NCBI RefSeq assembly: GCF_018603905.1
Contig: NZ_JAHFZZ010000016.1
Coordinates: forward strand, 204,228 to 268,227
Source of the DNA: Nonomuraea sp. NEAU-A123
Lineage (GTDB): Bacteria > Actinomycetota > Actinomycetes > Streptosporangiales > Streptosporangiaceae
Length of the DNA stretch: 64,000 bases
Reading direction: 5' to 3'
The notes beneath the pieces were generated by a model. It was not told the DNA's origin. It was given only the letters and a program-made list of their open reading frames with translations, and ran no database searches. Every line of letters begins with the position of its first letter. The stretch's first letter is position 1. A program made the translations under genes and the position numbers. Shown one piece after another: positions 56,901 to 64,000 of this stretch.

Positions 56901-57898
56901 CGGTTCTCCTTGACGACGAGGGCCGGTGTCGTGGCCGGGGCCCGCCACCAGCGGTCCCAGGACGGGTCGAGCCGGGTGAGGGTCAGCGAGAAGCCCGCCA
57001 TGTCGAGGGCCGGCACGTACGTCCCCACCTGCGAGCCGCGCACGTTCAGCCCGCGCGCCGGCAGCTCGTCCGCCACCTGGTCGAAGATGCTGTACAGCTC
57101 GAGCTGGGTGGTCCCGCCGAGCCCGTTGACCAGGACCACGAGGTCGTCGGGACCCGGTGGCAGACCGGCCAGCAGTTCGTCGAGCATCCGGGTGACGAGT
57201 TCGCCGACGGGCGGCCGGGTGATCGTCTTGGCCGCCCGCTCGCCGTGGATGCCCACGCCGTACTCCAGCTCGTCGGGCCCCAGCTCGAAGGAGGGCGCGC
57301 CGGTCTGCGGCGAGGTCTGGGCCCGTGCCGCCACCGCGAGGCTGCGTGAGGCGGCGGCGAACCGCGTGCCCAGCCCGGCCAGCTCGTCGAGGCCGAGCCC
57401 CTCGTCGGCGGCGGCGCCGAGGAGCTTCTCCACGATGACGGTCGCGCCGGTGCCGCGCCGTCCCGTCGCCGTCTCCGCGCTCTCGGTGGCCAGGTCGTCG
57501 TCGATCAGCACCCGGCGTACCTCGATGCCGTCGTGCCGCAGGCGCTCGGCGGCGATGCCGAAGTTGATCCGGTCGCCGGTGTAGTTCTTCACGATGTGGA
57601 TGACGCCGCCGGGACCGGCGGCGGCCCGGCTGGCCTCCAGCACCTGCCGGTTGTGCGGCGAGGCGAACACCTGGCCCGGCGCCACCGCGTCGAGCATCCC
57701 CCGGCCGAGGAAACCGCCGTGCAGCGGCTCGTGCCCCGAACCGCCGCCGGACACCAGCCCGACGATCCGGCGCGGATCGCGGTCGCGGGCCCGCAGGAAG
57801 ACCGGGTCCTGGTTCAGTTCGACGAGGTCGGCGTGCACCCGGGCGAACCCGCGCAGAGCGGGCGCCACGGGATCGCCTTCGGCGAGGAACAGGCTCAT
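56897..57898 (-). CDS. dhaK: DhaK-type kinase subunit
   Basis: A 333-residue DhaK domain: IVGLVSGGGSGHEPLHGGFL binds substrate, VIHIVKNYTGDRINFGIAAE follows, RRGTGATVIVEKLLGAAADE is in the middle and YGVGIHGERAAKTI holds His218, which forms the hemiaminal with the ketone. The protein lacks the fused DAK2 domain, which is the separate dhaL gene, and no DhaM phosphocarrier gene lies nearby. Substrate may be a short keto-sugar. Overlaps the transporter stop (ATGA). Confidence 0.9.
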   Translation of the reverse strand: MSLFLAEGDPVAPALRGFARVHADLVELNQDPVFLRARDRDPRRIVGLVSGGGSGHEPLHGGFLGRGMLDAVAPGQVFASPHNRQVLEASRAAAGPGGVIHIVKNYTGDRINFGIAAERLRHDGIEVRRVLIDDDLATESAETATGRRGTGATVIVEKLLGAAADEGLGLDELAGLGTRFAAASRSLAVAARAQTSPQTGAPSFELGPDELEYGVGIHGERAAKTITRPPVGELVTRMLDELLAGLPPGPDDLVVLVNGLGGTTQLELYSIFDQVADELPARGLNVRGSQVGTYVPALDMAGFSLTLTRLDPSWDRWWRAPATTPALVVKENR

Positions 57899-59211
57899 TG
57901 GATCGACTCCTTGGCTGCGGGCGCTTGCCCAAGCGCCTCGCGGTTCAGCTCGCCCGTGCTCAGTCGGCTCGCCGCCAGGCTGGACAGGGCCGCGATCGCG
58001 ATCATATAGACGACGAGCCACGTCCAGTGGCCGCCACCCGCCGCGAGCAGCGCGGTGCCCGCCAGCGGGGCGAGCCCTCCGCCGAGCGTGGCCCCCACCT
58101 GCTGGGTGACCGACAGGCCCGTGTAGCGGACCTGGACCGGGTAGAGGTTGGCGAACAGCGCCGCCTGCGCGCCGTACATGGCACCGTGGCCGACGGCCAG
58201 GCCGAGCACCATGGCCAGCGTCATCAGCGGCAGGCTGCCGGTCTGCACGAGCAGGAAGAACGGCACGGCGAGCAGCACCTGGAACACCGCCCCGCCCACG
58301 TACACCTTGCGCCGGCCGATCCGGTCGGACAGCGTTCCGAACAGCGGCAGCGTGACGCACTCGGCCAGGCACGCGATCAGCACGGCCATCAGCACCGGCC
58401 CGCGCGGCAGGCCCAGCTCCGTGGTGACGTAGGCGATGGCGACGACGTAGTAGACGTTGAATAGCCCGCTCTCGGCCACCTTGGCGACGATCGACAGCAG
58501 CACCTTGCTCGTGTAACCCGCGAACAGCTCCTTGACCGGCAGCCTCTGCACCTCGCGCTCGGCCCGCATCCTGACGAACTCGGGGCTCTCGCTGATGTGC
58601 AGCCGGATGTAGAAGCCGACGGCGATCAGCGCGATGCTGGCCAGGAACGGCAGGCGCCAGGCCCACGACTCGTACGCGCCTTCAGGAAGGAACGCGTCCA
58701 GCCCCGTGACCAGGGCGACCGGCAGCAGCACGCCGGCCGGGGTGCCGATGTGCACCAGGGAGGTGAAGAAGCCCTGGCGCTGCTTGGGGCTGTACTCCAG
58801 CGCCATCAGCACGCCGCCGCCGTACTCACCGCCCATCCCCAGTCCCTGGATCAGCCGGATGAGCACCAGCAGCAGGGGCGCGGCCATGCCGATCGACTCG
58901 TACGAGGGGATCAGGCCGATGGCGAAGGTCCCGGTGCCCATCATCAGCATCGTGGTGATGAGGATGTTCTTGCGGCCCAGCCGGTCGCCGAAGTGGCCGA
59001 AGATCAGGCCGCCGAGCGGGCGTGCCAGGTAGCCGACGAAGAACGTGGCGAACGCGGCCAACGTGCCGACCAGCGGTATCTCGGCCGGGAAGAAGACCTT
59101 GTTGAAGACCAGCGCGGCCGTCGTGGCGTAGAGCGTGAAGTCGTAGTACTCCACGGTCGTGCCGAGGGCGCTGGCCCAGACGACACGTTTGACTGGCGTC
59201 CCGCTCTGCAT
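57895..59211 (-). CDS. MHS-family MFS transporter
   Basis: A 438-residue twelve-span carrier of the metabolite:H+ symporter group: GTTVEYYDFTLYATTAALVF at the start, GHFGDRLGRKNILITTMLMM (loop 2-3 motif), IRLIQGLGMGGEYGGGVLMA and FGTLSDRIGRRKVYVGG. Relatives take up dicarboxylates, shikimate, proline or sugar acids. It heads the transporter-kinase operon and is divergent from the DapA-like gene. Confidence 0.92.
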   Translation of the reverse strand: MQSGTPVKRVVWASALGTTVEYYDFTLYATTAALVFNKVFFPAEIPLVGTLAAFATFFVGYLARPLGGLIFGHFGDRLGRKNILITTMLMMGTGTFAIGLIPSYESIGMAAPLLLVLIRLIQGLGMGGEYGGGVLMALEYSPKQRQGFFTSLVHIGTPAGVLLPVALVTGLDAFLPEGAYESWAWRLPFLASIALIAVGFYIRLHISESPEFVRMRAEREVQRLPVKELFAGYTSKVLLSIVAKVAESGLFNVYYVVAIAYVTTELGLPRGPVLMAVLIACLAECVTLPLFGTLSDRIGRRKVYVGGAVFQVLLAVPFFLLVQTGSLPLMTLAMVLGLAVGHGAMYGAQAALFANLYPVQVRYTGLSVTQQVGATLGGGLAPLAGTALLAAGGGHWTWLVVYMIAIAALSSLAASRLSTGELNREALGQAPAAKESIQ

Positions 59212-59240
59212 TGGACATTCCTTTCATGTCCGGGTGATAA

Positions 59241-59254
59241 TCTAATATATCAGA
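59241..59254. promoter_or_regulatory. Palindromic GntR operator in the divergent gap
   Basis: TCTAATATATCAGA is symmetric except for one pair and is strikingly AT-rich; ACACTAGATTTAA follows. It lies between the transporter and the DapA-like gene, both of which the FCD GntR protein at 60225 could control. Confidence 0.6.
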
Positions 59255-59304
59255 CACTAGATTTAACGTGGCCGCAATAGCCGGTTCACGAGTTCACGAG
59301 GAGG

Positions 59305-60198
59305 ATGTCGATGAGCGACCTGAACCTGCACGGGATGATCTCCACGGTGGTGACCCCGTTCGACGAGAACGACGAGGTGGACCTCGATCTGCTGCGCCAG
59401 GAGGTCAAGTACCTGCTGGAGGCGGGGGTCACGGCGATCTGCGCGTGCGGCAGCACCGGCGAGGGCCAGACGCTCTCCCTGGAGGAGAGCCGGGACATCT
59501 GCCAGGTCGTGGTCGAGGAGGTCGCCGGGCGGGTGCCGGTGATCGCCGGCGTGATCCAGAACTCCACGGCCCAGGTGATCCGCTACTCGCTGGCGCTGAA
59601 GGAGGTGGGCGTCGACGCGTTGCAGATCACGCCGGTGCACTACGTCTTCGCGCCGTCGGCCGAGGAGACCGTGGCGTACTACCGCGAGATCGGGGCCGCG
59701 GTGGACCTGCCGATCGTGCTGTACAACGTGGTGCCGTGGGCCCTCGTACCCGTGGACGTGATCGAGCGGCTCGCGGACGTCCCGCAGCTCATAGCCATCA
59801 AGCAGAGCGGCGGCGACATGCACCTGCTGGTCGACCTGCTGGCCCGGGTACGTGACCGGTTCACCATCCTGGCCGCGCTCGACGACCTGCACTACCCGGC
59901 GTTCGTGCTCGGCGCGCACGGCGCGCTCGCGGCCATCCCGACCGTCACCCCGCGGCTCAGCGTCGAGCTGTGGAACGCCATTCAGGACGGCGATCACGCG
60001 CTCGCCCTGAAGCTGCACGAGCGTATTCTCACGGTGTGGCGGGCGATCGACGGCCCCAACCTGCCTGCCACGCTCAAGGCCGCGCTGGAGCTGCAGGGCC
60101 GCAACGGAGGACGTCCGCGCAAGCCCTTCGCGCCGGCGAGCCCCGCCGAACGCGAGCGGATCGCGGCGGCCCTCCGCACGGCTAACCTGATCGACTAG
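59305..60198 (+). CDS. DapA/DHDPS-family lyase
   Basis: A 297-residue class I TIM-barrel lyase. ICACGSTGEGQTLSLEESRD is the substrate-carboxylate motif, IVLYNVVPWALVPVDVIERL contains Tyr140 and LIAIKQSGGD the Schiff-base Lys166. The family includes dihydrodipicolinate synthase, N-acetylneuraminate lyase and KDG-type aldolases. Context with a MHS transporter and a DhaK-like kinase points to sugar-acid breakdown. CGAGGAGG precedes the ATG. Confidence 0.9.
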   Translation: MSMSDLNLHGMISTVVTPFDENDEVDLDLLRQEVKYLLEAGVTAICACGSTGEGQTLSLEESRDICQVVVEEVAGRVPVIAGVIQNSTAQVIRYSLALKEVGVDALQITPVHYVFAPSAEETVAYYREIGAAVDLPIVLYNVVPWALVPVDVIERLADVPQLIAIKQSGGDMHLLVDLLARVRDRFTILAALDDLHYPAFVLGAHGALAAIPTVTPRLSVELWNAIQDGDHALALKLHERILTVWRAIDGPNLPATLKAALELQGRNGGRPRKPFAPASPAERERIAAALRTANLID

Positions 60199-60224
60199 AC
60201 GTCACACATCTGCAGGGAGAGATC

Positions 60225-60920
60225 GTGCCGGGTCAGTCCGTCAAGCTCTCGAAGAGCTCGTCCCTGGTCGTGGATTCCATCTCGGACCAGCTCTACGGAA
60301 TCCTGCGCGACCGCATCACCAGCGGGGTGTACGCCCCCGGCTCCCGGTTCGATCCGAACGCGGTGGCCACGGAGTTCGGCGTCTCGCGTACCCCGGTCCG
60401 CGAGGCGCTCGCCCGCCTGGAACACGACCAGCTCATCGAGACGCGCCCTCGGTCGGGAACGTTCGTGGCCCGGCCGGGCGTCACCGACGTCCACGAGGTC
60501 TGCCAGCTACGCAAGGGCATCGAGTGGCTGGCGACCGGCATCGCCGCCGCCGTCATGCCGCTCCCCCAGATCGCCGAGCTCCGCGCCGAGGTCGTCGAGG
60601 CCCTGGCGGACGCCGAGAAGGGCGACTACGAGCCGTTCTTCGCCAGTGACACCCGCCTGCACACCGAGATCGTGGCGGCCACCGGCAACGAGCGGCTCAT
60701 CCGGGTCCGTTCCTCCACGGAGCCGTTCGTGCAGTGGCTGCGTGTGCTGGGCGCCACCGGCTCCCACCGGATCGCCGGCTCCACCCGCCGCCACCTGGAG
60801 ATCCTCGACGCCATGGCGGGCCGCGACGTCGCCGCCGCGCAGGCGGCCGCCGCGATCCACCTGGACGAGGTCGAGGAGTGGACGGTGGCCGACATGGAGT
60901 CGCACGCCATCACGACCTGA
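60225..60920 (+). CDS. GntR-family regulator with FCD domain
   Basis: A 231-residue regulator: SISDQLYGILRDRITSGVYA, DPNAVATEFGVSRTPVREAL, ARLEHDQLIETRPRSGTFVA form the winged helix and an FCD domain follows (HEVCQLRKGIEWLATGIAAA, DTRLHTEIVAATGNERLIRV, RRHLEILDAMAGRDVAAAQA). FCD proteins bind organic acids with a metal. GTG start. It lies directly after the DapA-like gene and is its likely regulator. Confidence 0.92.
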   Translation: MPGQSVKLSKSSSLVVDSISDQLYGILRDRITSGVYAPGSRFDPNAVATEFGVSRTPVREALARLEHDQLIETRPRSGTFVARPGVTDVHEVCQLRKGIEWLATGIAAAVMPLPQIAELRAEVVEALADAEKGDYEPFFASDTRLHTEIVAATGNERLIRVRSSTEPFVQWLRVLGATGSHRIAGSTRRHLEILDAMAGRDVAAAQAAAAIHLDEVEEWTVADMESHAITT

Positions 60921-61002
60921 CGCGCTTGGTAGGGCCAGCACCACCCCGATAGGGCAGCGAGCGGGAGCGATCTGGAAGGCGGCGGCTCGTAACGTTCTTG
61001 GC

Positions 61003-61668
61003 ATGACGACCCTCCGGCACCGCATCGCCACCGACACCCGCTACGTGCTGCTCGGCTTCCCCACCGCCGTGATCTCCTTCGTCCTGGTCGTGGCCGGCGT
61101 AGCGGCCGGAGTGGGCAGTGCCGTGGCGTTCGTCGGCCTGCCCATCCTGGCCGCGGCCGCCGCCATGGCGCGCAACTTCGCCGACGTCGAGCGCGTGCTG
61201 CTGCCCGACGTACTCGGCCGCCGCCTCGCGCGCCCCCGCTACCGTCAGGCACCGGCGGACGCCGGTTGGTTCCGCCGCACCATGAACCCGCTGACCAGCG
61301 GGCAGGCGGCGCTGGACATCCTGCACACCATCGTCGCCTTCCCCATCGCCATCGCCACCTTCGTCGTCACCGTCGTCTGGTGGGCGGGGGCGATCGCCGG
61401 GCTGACGTTCCCGCTCTACGGCTGGATCATCGCCCGCATCCCCGGCTACAGCGGCGACCTGCCGGGGATGCTCGGCCTCGGCAGTGACCTCACCACCCTC
61501 GTGGTCTTCAACACCGTGCTCGGCGTCCTGTTCGCGCTGACCCTGCTGCCGGTCGTGCGCGGCGCCGCCCTCGTCAAGGCCAGCCTCGCCCAGGCGATGC
61601 TGACCCGTCCCGCGTACGACGAGCGCCCCGCGACCATCCCGGCGCACCGGTTCGCCGCCGGAGTGTGA
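61003..61668 (+). CDS. Sensor-domain membrane protein without a kinase
   Basis: A 221-residue protein with four membrane segments: YVLLGFPTAVISFVLVVAGV, GSAVAFVGLPILAAAAAMAR, LHTIVAFPIAIATFVVTVVW and VVFNTVLGVLFALTLLPVVR. The order and 'LGLP'-type turns match the Sensor domain that precedes histidine kinases in streptomycetes, but the protein stops before any kinase. ATG 61003 chosen; the longer frame is antisense. Stand-alone sensor-domain proteins are known; role unclear. Confidence 0.75.
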   Translation: MTTLRHRIATDTRYVLLGFPTAVISFVLVVAGVAAGVGSAVAFVGLPILAAAAAMARNFADVERVLLPDVLGRRLARPRYRQAPADAGWFRRTMNPLTSGQAALDILHTIVAFPIAIATFVVTVVWWAGAIAGLTFPLYGWIIARIPGYSGDLPGMLGLGSDLTTLVVFNTVLGVLFALTLLPVVRGAALVKASLAQAMLTRPAYDERPATIPAHRFAAGV

Positions 61669-61767
61669 GATCATCCCCGCACCCGCTGATTGAACCTGGA
61701 CCAAGTGCGGGCCGTACACCATCAAGACAGCTCAGGACGCTCCCACGGGCATGTCGCGGAGGTATCC

Positions 61768-62784
61768 GTGCCGGTGAATCGCCAGCTGTTCGTGAGTGGC
61801 CTGGCCTTGGCCATGGTCGCCGCGTGCAGCCCTGCCGGGACACCATCCCAGGACGGTGCCTGGTCGGTGGGCTCCCTACCGCGGACGACCGCCTCACCGG
61901 CCGCACCGGCGCAGGGCGAACTGACCCAGGCCGAGGCCGCACTCGTCCTCGACCGCTACCGCGAGCAGCTGCAACAGGCCAGGCTGCAGGACGGAGCCGG
62001 ACTGGAGGCGTCGAGCACCGGCCTGACGCTGGAAATCGACCGGGCCATACTCCGGCTCGCCAAGCTGCGCGGCGACCGGCTCGGCGCCCTTCCCCCCCTC
62101 ACCAGCACGCGGTTCGTCATCCCGAAGAACCCCCCCGGAGCCCGCTGGTTCCTGGCCGAGATCACCGAGCGGGGCGAGGACGACCGGACCCAGCTCATCC
62201 TCCAGGAGACCTCCGACGGCTGGCGCCTGGTCGCCCGGACGAGCACGCCGCTCCAGGGCCCCGCCCTACCCATCGCCGTCGACGACGAGGGGCGGGCGAC
62301 CGCGGTGTCCGCCGACGCCACCGCGAAGCTCGCGATCGCCCCCCGCGTGATGGCCGCCGCGCACGCGCGTTCCCTGGCCACCAACGGCAAGGACGCCCGG
62401 GCCAACCGCCTCCTGGGCGCGGGCCCCTACACCACCCAGTCCACCACCGCCCGCCTCGCCGACCTGCGCCTTCTGCGCGGCCAGTGGGACGTACGCGACC
62501 GCACCCAGGTGGTCCCGTCGATCTACGCGCTGCGCGCCACGGGAGGAGGGGCCGTCGTCTGGTACGGCGTACGGGAGCAGCAGGTCTTCGTCGCCCGCCC
62601 CAAAGCCGCGACCCTCACCTTCACCCGGCCGGAGCCCGCCGTGCTGAGCGGCAAGAAGGAGTTCCGCAGCCGGGTCATCCTGGTTCAGGCCAGCTGGTTC
62701 GCGGCCGTCGTGCCTGCTTCGGCACCGAAGAAAACGCGAGTCGTCGCCGACTGGACCGCCCAGATCAGCGTCACCGGCGACTGA
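61768..62784 (+). CDS. Lipoprotein, unknown function
   Basis: A 338-residue exported protein with signal SGLALAMVAACSPA (lipobox VAAC). Body: ELTQAEAALVLDRYREQLQQ, FVIPKNPPGARWFLAEITER, LILQETSDGWRLVARTSTPL and VVWYGVREQQVFVARPKAAT. Third positions are strongly GC. It resembles secreted actinomycete lipoproteins of unknown function with a beta-rich tail. GTG 61768 is preferred because GGAGG lies 6-10 bases upstream and the signal begins there. Confidence 0.7.
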   Translation: MPVNRQLFVSGLALAMVAACSPAGTPSQDGAWSVGSLPRTTASPAAPAQGELTQAEAALVLDRYREQLQQARLQDGAGLEASSTGLTLEIDRAILRLAKLRGDRLGALPPLTSTRFVIPKNPPGARWFLAEITERGEDDRTQLILQETSDGWRLVARTSTPLQGPALPIAVDDEGRATAVSADATAKLAIAPRVMAAAHARSLATNGKDARANRLLGAGPYTTQSTTARLADLRLLRGQWDVRDRTQVVPSIYALRATGGGAVVWYGVREQQVFVARPKAATLTFTRPEPAVLSGKKEFRSRVILVQASWFAAVVPASAPKKTRVVADWTAQISVTGD

Positions 62785-62831
62785 CCGCTTTTGCTCTATG
62801 ATCTTTGAAGTCCGGCCAGTAGCTTTTGCAC

Positions 62832-63791
62832 ATGACGCCCACGCAGCTTCGCGCGTTCGCGGCCGTGGTGCGGCTCGGGTCGGTCAAGCAGGCGGCCGCG
62901 GAGCTCGACGTGTCGGAGGCGGCCGTCTCCCTGCACGTCGGTCAGCTGCGCAAGGAGCTCGGTGACCGGCTGTTCACCAGGACCGCTGCCGGGCTGGCGT
63001 TCACGCCCGGCGGGTTACGGCTGGCGAGCAGGGCGGCGGAGATGCTCAGCCTGCAGGAGCGCACGATCATCGAGGTGAGCCAGGCCGGGCGCGGCCGCAG
63101 GCTGCTGCGCGTCGCCGCGTCGAGCCTGTTCGCCGAGTACGCGGCGCCCGGGCTGATCGGGCTGTTCGCCGGGCGGGCCGCCGACCTCGACGTGGAGCTG
63201 AGCGTGCACGACCCGCGGCGGTTCGGGTCTTTGCTCCGCTCGCGGACCGTGGACGTGGCGATCGGCCCCCATCCGGGCGGCGGCGCGGACGAGACGCTGT
63301 CCTGCAAACCGTTCCTGAACTACCAGCTCGTCGTCGTATGCGGGCCCGAGCACCCGCTCGCCGGGCGCGACGTCGGCGCGCACCAGCTCCGCGACCAGGT
63401 ATGGCTGCTCGGCCCCTCGGCCGCGACCGACCTCGGCGCCGTACCGACGATGCTGCGCAAGCTCAACGTGCCCGAACACCACCAGCAGATCTACCAGAGC
63501 CACGCCGCCGCCCTGGAGCAGGCGCAGCGCAACAGCGGCGTGGCCCCGGCGATCTCGTTCGCGGTGGCGCAGGACCTCGCCAACGGCCGGCTGGTCCGCG
63601 TCGCCGGCCCGTCACTGCGGTTCGACGGCGGCTGGGTCACGATGACCCTGTCCGAGGGCGGCGTGGCACCGGCAGCGGCCGAACTGGTCCGTTTCGTCAC
63701 CACCCCCCGCGCCACCCAGGCCATGCTCCGCGGCCCCGGCGTGAACGTGGGCCGCTTCCGCCCGTCCATCCACATCACGTTGTGGAGTTGA
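62832..63791 (+). CDS. LysR-family regulator
   Basis: A 319-residue LysR protein: TPTQLRAFAAVVRLGSVKQA, AAELDVSEAAVSLHVGQLRK, ELGDRLFTRTAAGLAFTPGG is the winged HTH, and the remaining 220 residues are the PBP2-type effector domain (LLRVAASSLFAEYAAPGLIG, VDVAIGPHPGGGADETLSCK). ATG 62832; the upstream TTG is not needed. No divergent partner is visible; 47 bases separate it from the lipoprotein gene. Confidence 0.9.
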   Translation: MTPTQLRAFAAVVRLGSVKQAAAELDVSEAAVSLHVGQLRKELGDRLFTRTAAGLAFTPGGLRLASRAAEMLSLQERTIIEVSQAGRGRRLLRVAASSLFAEYAAPGLIGLFAGRAADLDVELSVHDPRRFGSLLRSRTVDVAIGPHPGGGADETLSCKPFLNYQLVVVCGPEHPLAGRDVGAHQLRDQVWLLGPSAATDLGAVPTMLRKLNVPEHHQQIYQSHAAALEQAQRNSGVAPAISFAVAQDLANGRLVRVAGPSLRFDGGWVTMTLSEGGVAPAAAELVRFVTTPRATQAMLRGPGVNVGRFRPSIHITLWS

Positions 63792-63819
63792 GCGTTTCAG
63801 CGGATTCTGGCGTGGAACC

Positions 63820-63839
63820 CCGGGCGTTTACGCCCGGGA
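63820..63839. mobile_element. Hairpin at the IS200/IS605 element end
   Basis: CCCGGGCG and CGCCCGGG pair perfectly around TTTA. Subterminal hairpins of this form are what TnpA recognises at IS200/IS605 ends. It lies 69 bases beyond the tnpA stop, so the element probably ends near here, just after the LysR gene. Confidence 0.6.
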
Positions 63840-63907
63840 GGAAACGACAGCGCGGGAGGGCCTCCCGGCCCGAGTGGTGTAGTAGCGGGCAGGTCTGGAT
63901 AGGCAGA

Positions 63908-64000
63908 TCAGCCGGGTCGTTTCTGGTTCTCGATGTACTCCTTGATGATCGATAGTGGGGCACCGCCGCAGGAGGCGGCGAAGTAGGACGGGGACCAGAA
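63908..64000 (-). CDS. tnpA: 3' end of IS200/IS605-family transposase TnpA (partial)
   Basis: The last 30 codons on the minus strand read FWSPSYFAASCGGAPLSIIK then EYIENQKRPG and a TGA at 63910-63908. 'LWSPSYF..S.GGAP...I..YIE.Q' is the C-terminal helix region of the Y1 single-strand DNA transposase; the catalytic Tyr and the HUH motif are outside the window. The gene runs off the right edge. Confidence 0.88.
   Translation of the reverse strand, partial: FWSPSYFAASCGGAPLSIIKEYIENQKRPG

Noticed and set aside
61665..62801. A 378-residue frame overlapping the lipoprotein gene
   Set aside because: Arg/Pro/His-rich shadow frame; the overlapping frame has a signal peptide with lipobox and proper codon bias.
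1..64000. tRNA or rRNA genes
   Set aside because: I noticed no tRNA-like cloverleaf arms with a GGTTCGAATCC-type T loop and no rRNA segments; a covariance-model scan would be needed to exclude them.

Overview
The window is uniformly GC-rich. It is dense with GTG starts, 4-bp ATGA/GTGA gene overlaps, TetR, GntR, WYL, PaaX and SARP-type regulators, a DUF574 (SAV2177-type) methyltransferase, WXG100-like proteins and secreted CAP and NlpC/P60 proteins. This points to chromosomal DNA of a filamentous actinomycete. A Streptosporangiales member such as Nonomuraea is my best guess, inferred from gene content only.

Left edge (1-6800): a decayed accessory island. It holds a short GntR regulator, two overlapping small orphans, a frameshifted HTH remnant, a headless pentapeptide-repeat remnant, a 55-aa protein, a gene broken by at least two frameshifts, a STAS gene and a MerR-like regulator. 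Inside it lies a 1.3-kb cassette (3007-4327) bounded by near-perfect 48-bp inverted repeats. The cassette carries Hsp20 and a MerR-like regulator but no transposase.

6600-14400: a TetR gene, a 13-bp minisatellite and a perfect 21-bp palindrome precede a rifampin phosphotransferase-like gene. Then come a YihY-type membrane protein, a TetR gene with a 16-bp palindrome, an M28 peptidase and a secreted alpha/beta-hydrolase.

14406-24770: a minus-strand sugar-use operon. A HutC-type GntR and a substrate-binding lipoprotein are followed by eight genes joined end to end by 4-bp overlaps: two permeases, a GH94/GH36-like enzyme, ROK kinase, SIS protein, SDR, FAD oxidoreductase and phosphotriesterase-like lactonase. 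They look like import, cleavage or phosphorolysis, phosphorylation and oxidation of one unidentified glycoside.

24880-46450: mixed chromosomal genes. These include an FG-GAP protein, an aminotransferase, a DUF305 lipoprotein, a GlxA-type regulator, a SARP broken at a C7 run, a secreted beta-propeller with almost identical 222-bp DNA repeats, an acyl-CoA ligase/PaaX pair, a ChvE-MmsAB monosaccharide transporter, a WYL regulator and two CAP proteins.

46500-50200: a cupin gene, a split bacterial counterpart of the Tm-1 protein family (TIM barrel plus UPF0261), and a carboxymuconolactone-decarboxylase-like gene abutting the tail of a lost GntR gene. 51386-56100: a cold-shock protein, a WXG100-like/NlpC-P60 pair, a TetR/SDR pair with twin operators, and a DUF574 methyltransferase. 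56235-60920: a second catabolic locus with DhaL and DhaK (no DhaM), an MFS transporter, a DapA-like lyase and an FCD GntR, sharing one divergent operator. The right edge has a sensor-domain protein, a lipoprotein, a LysR regulator and the 3' end of an IS200/IS605 tnpA with its hairpin.
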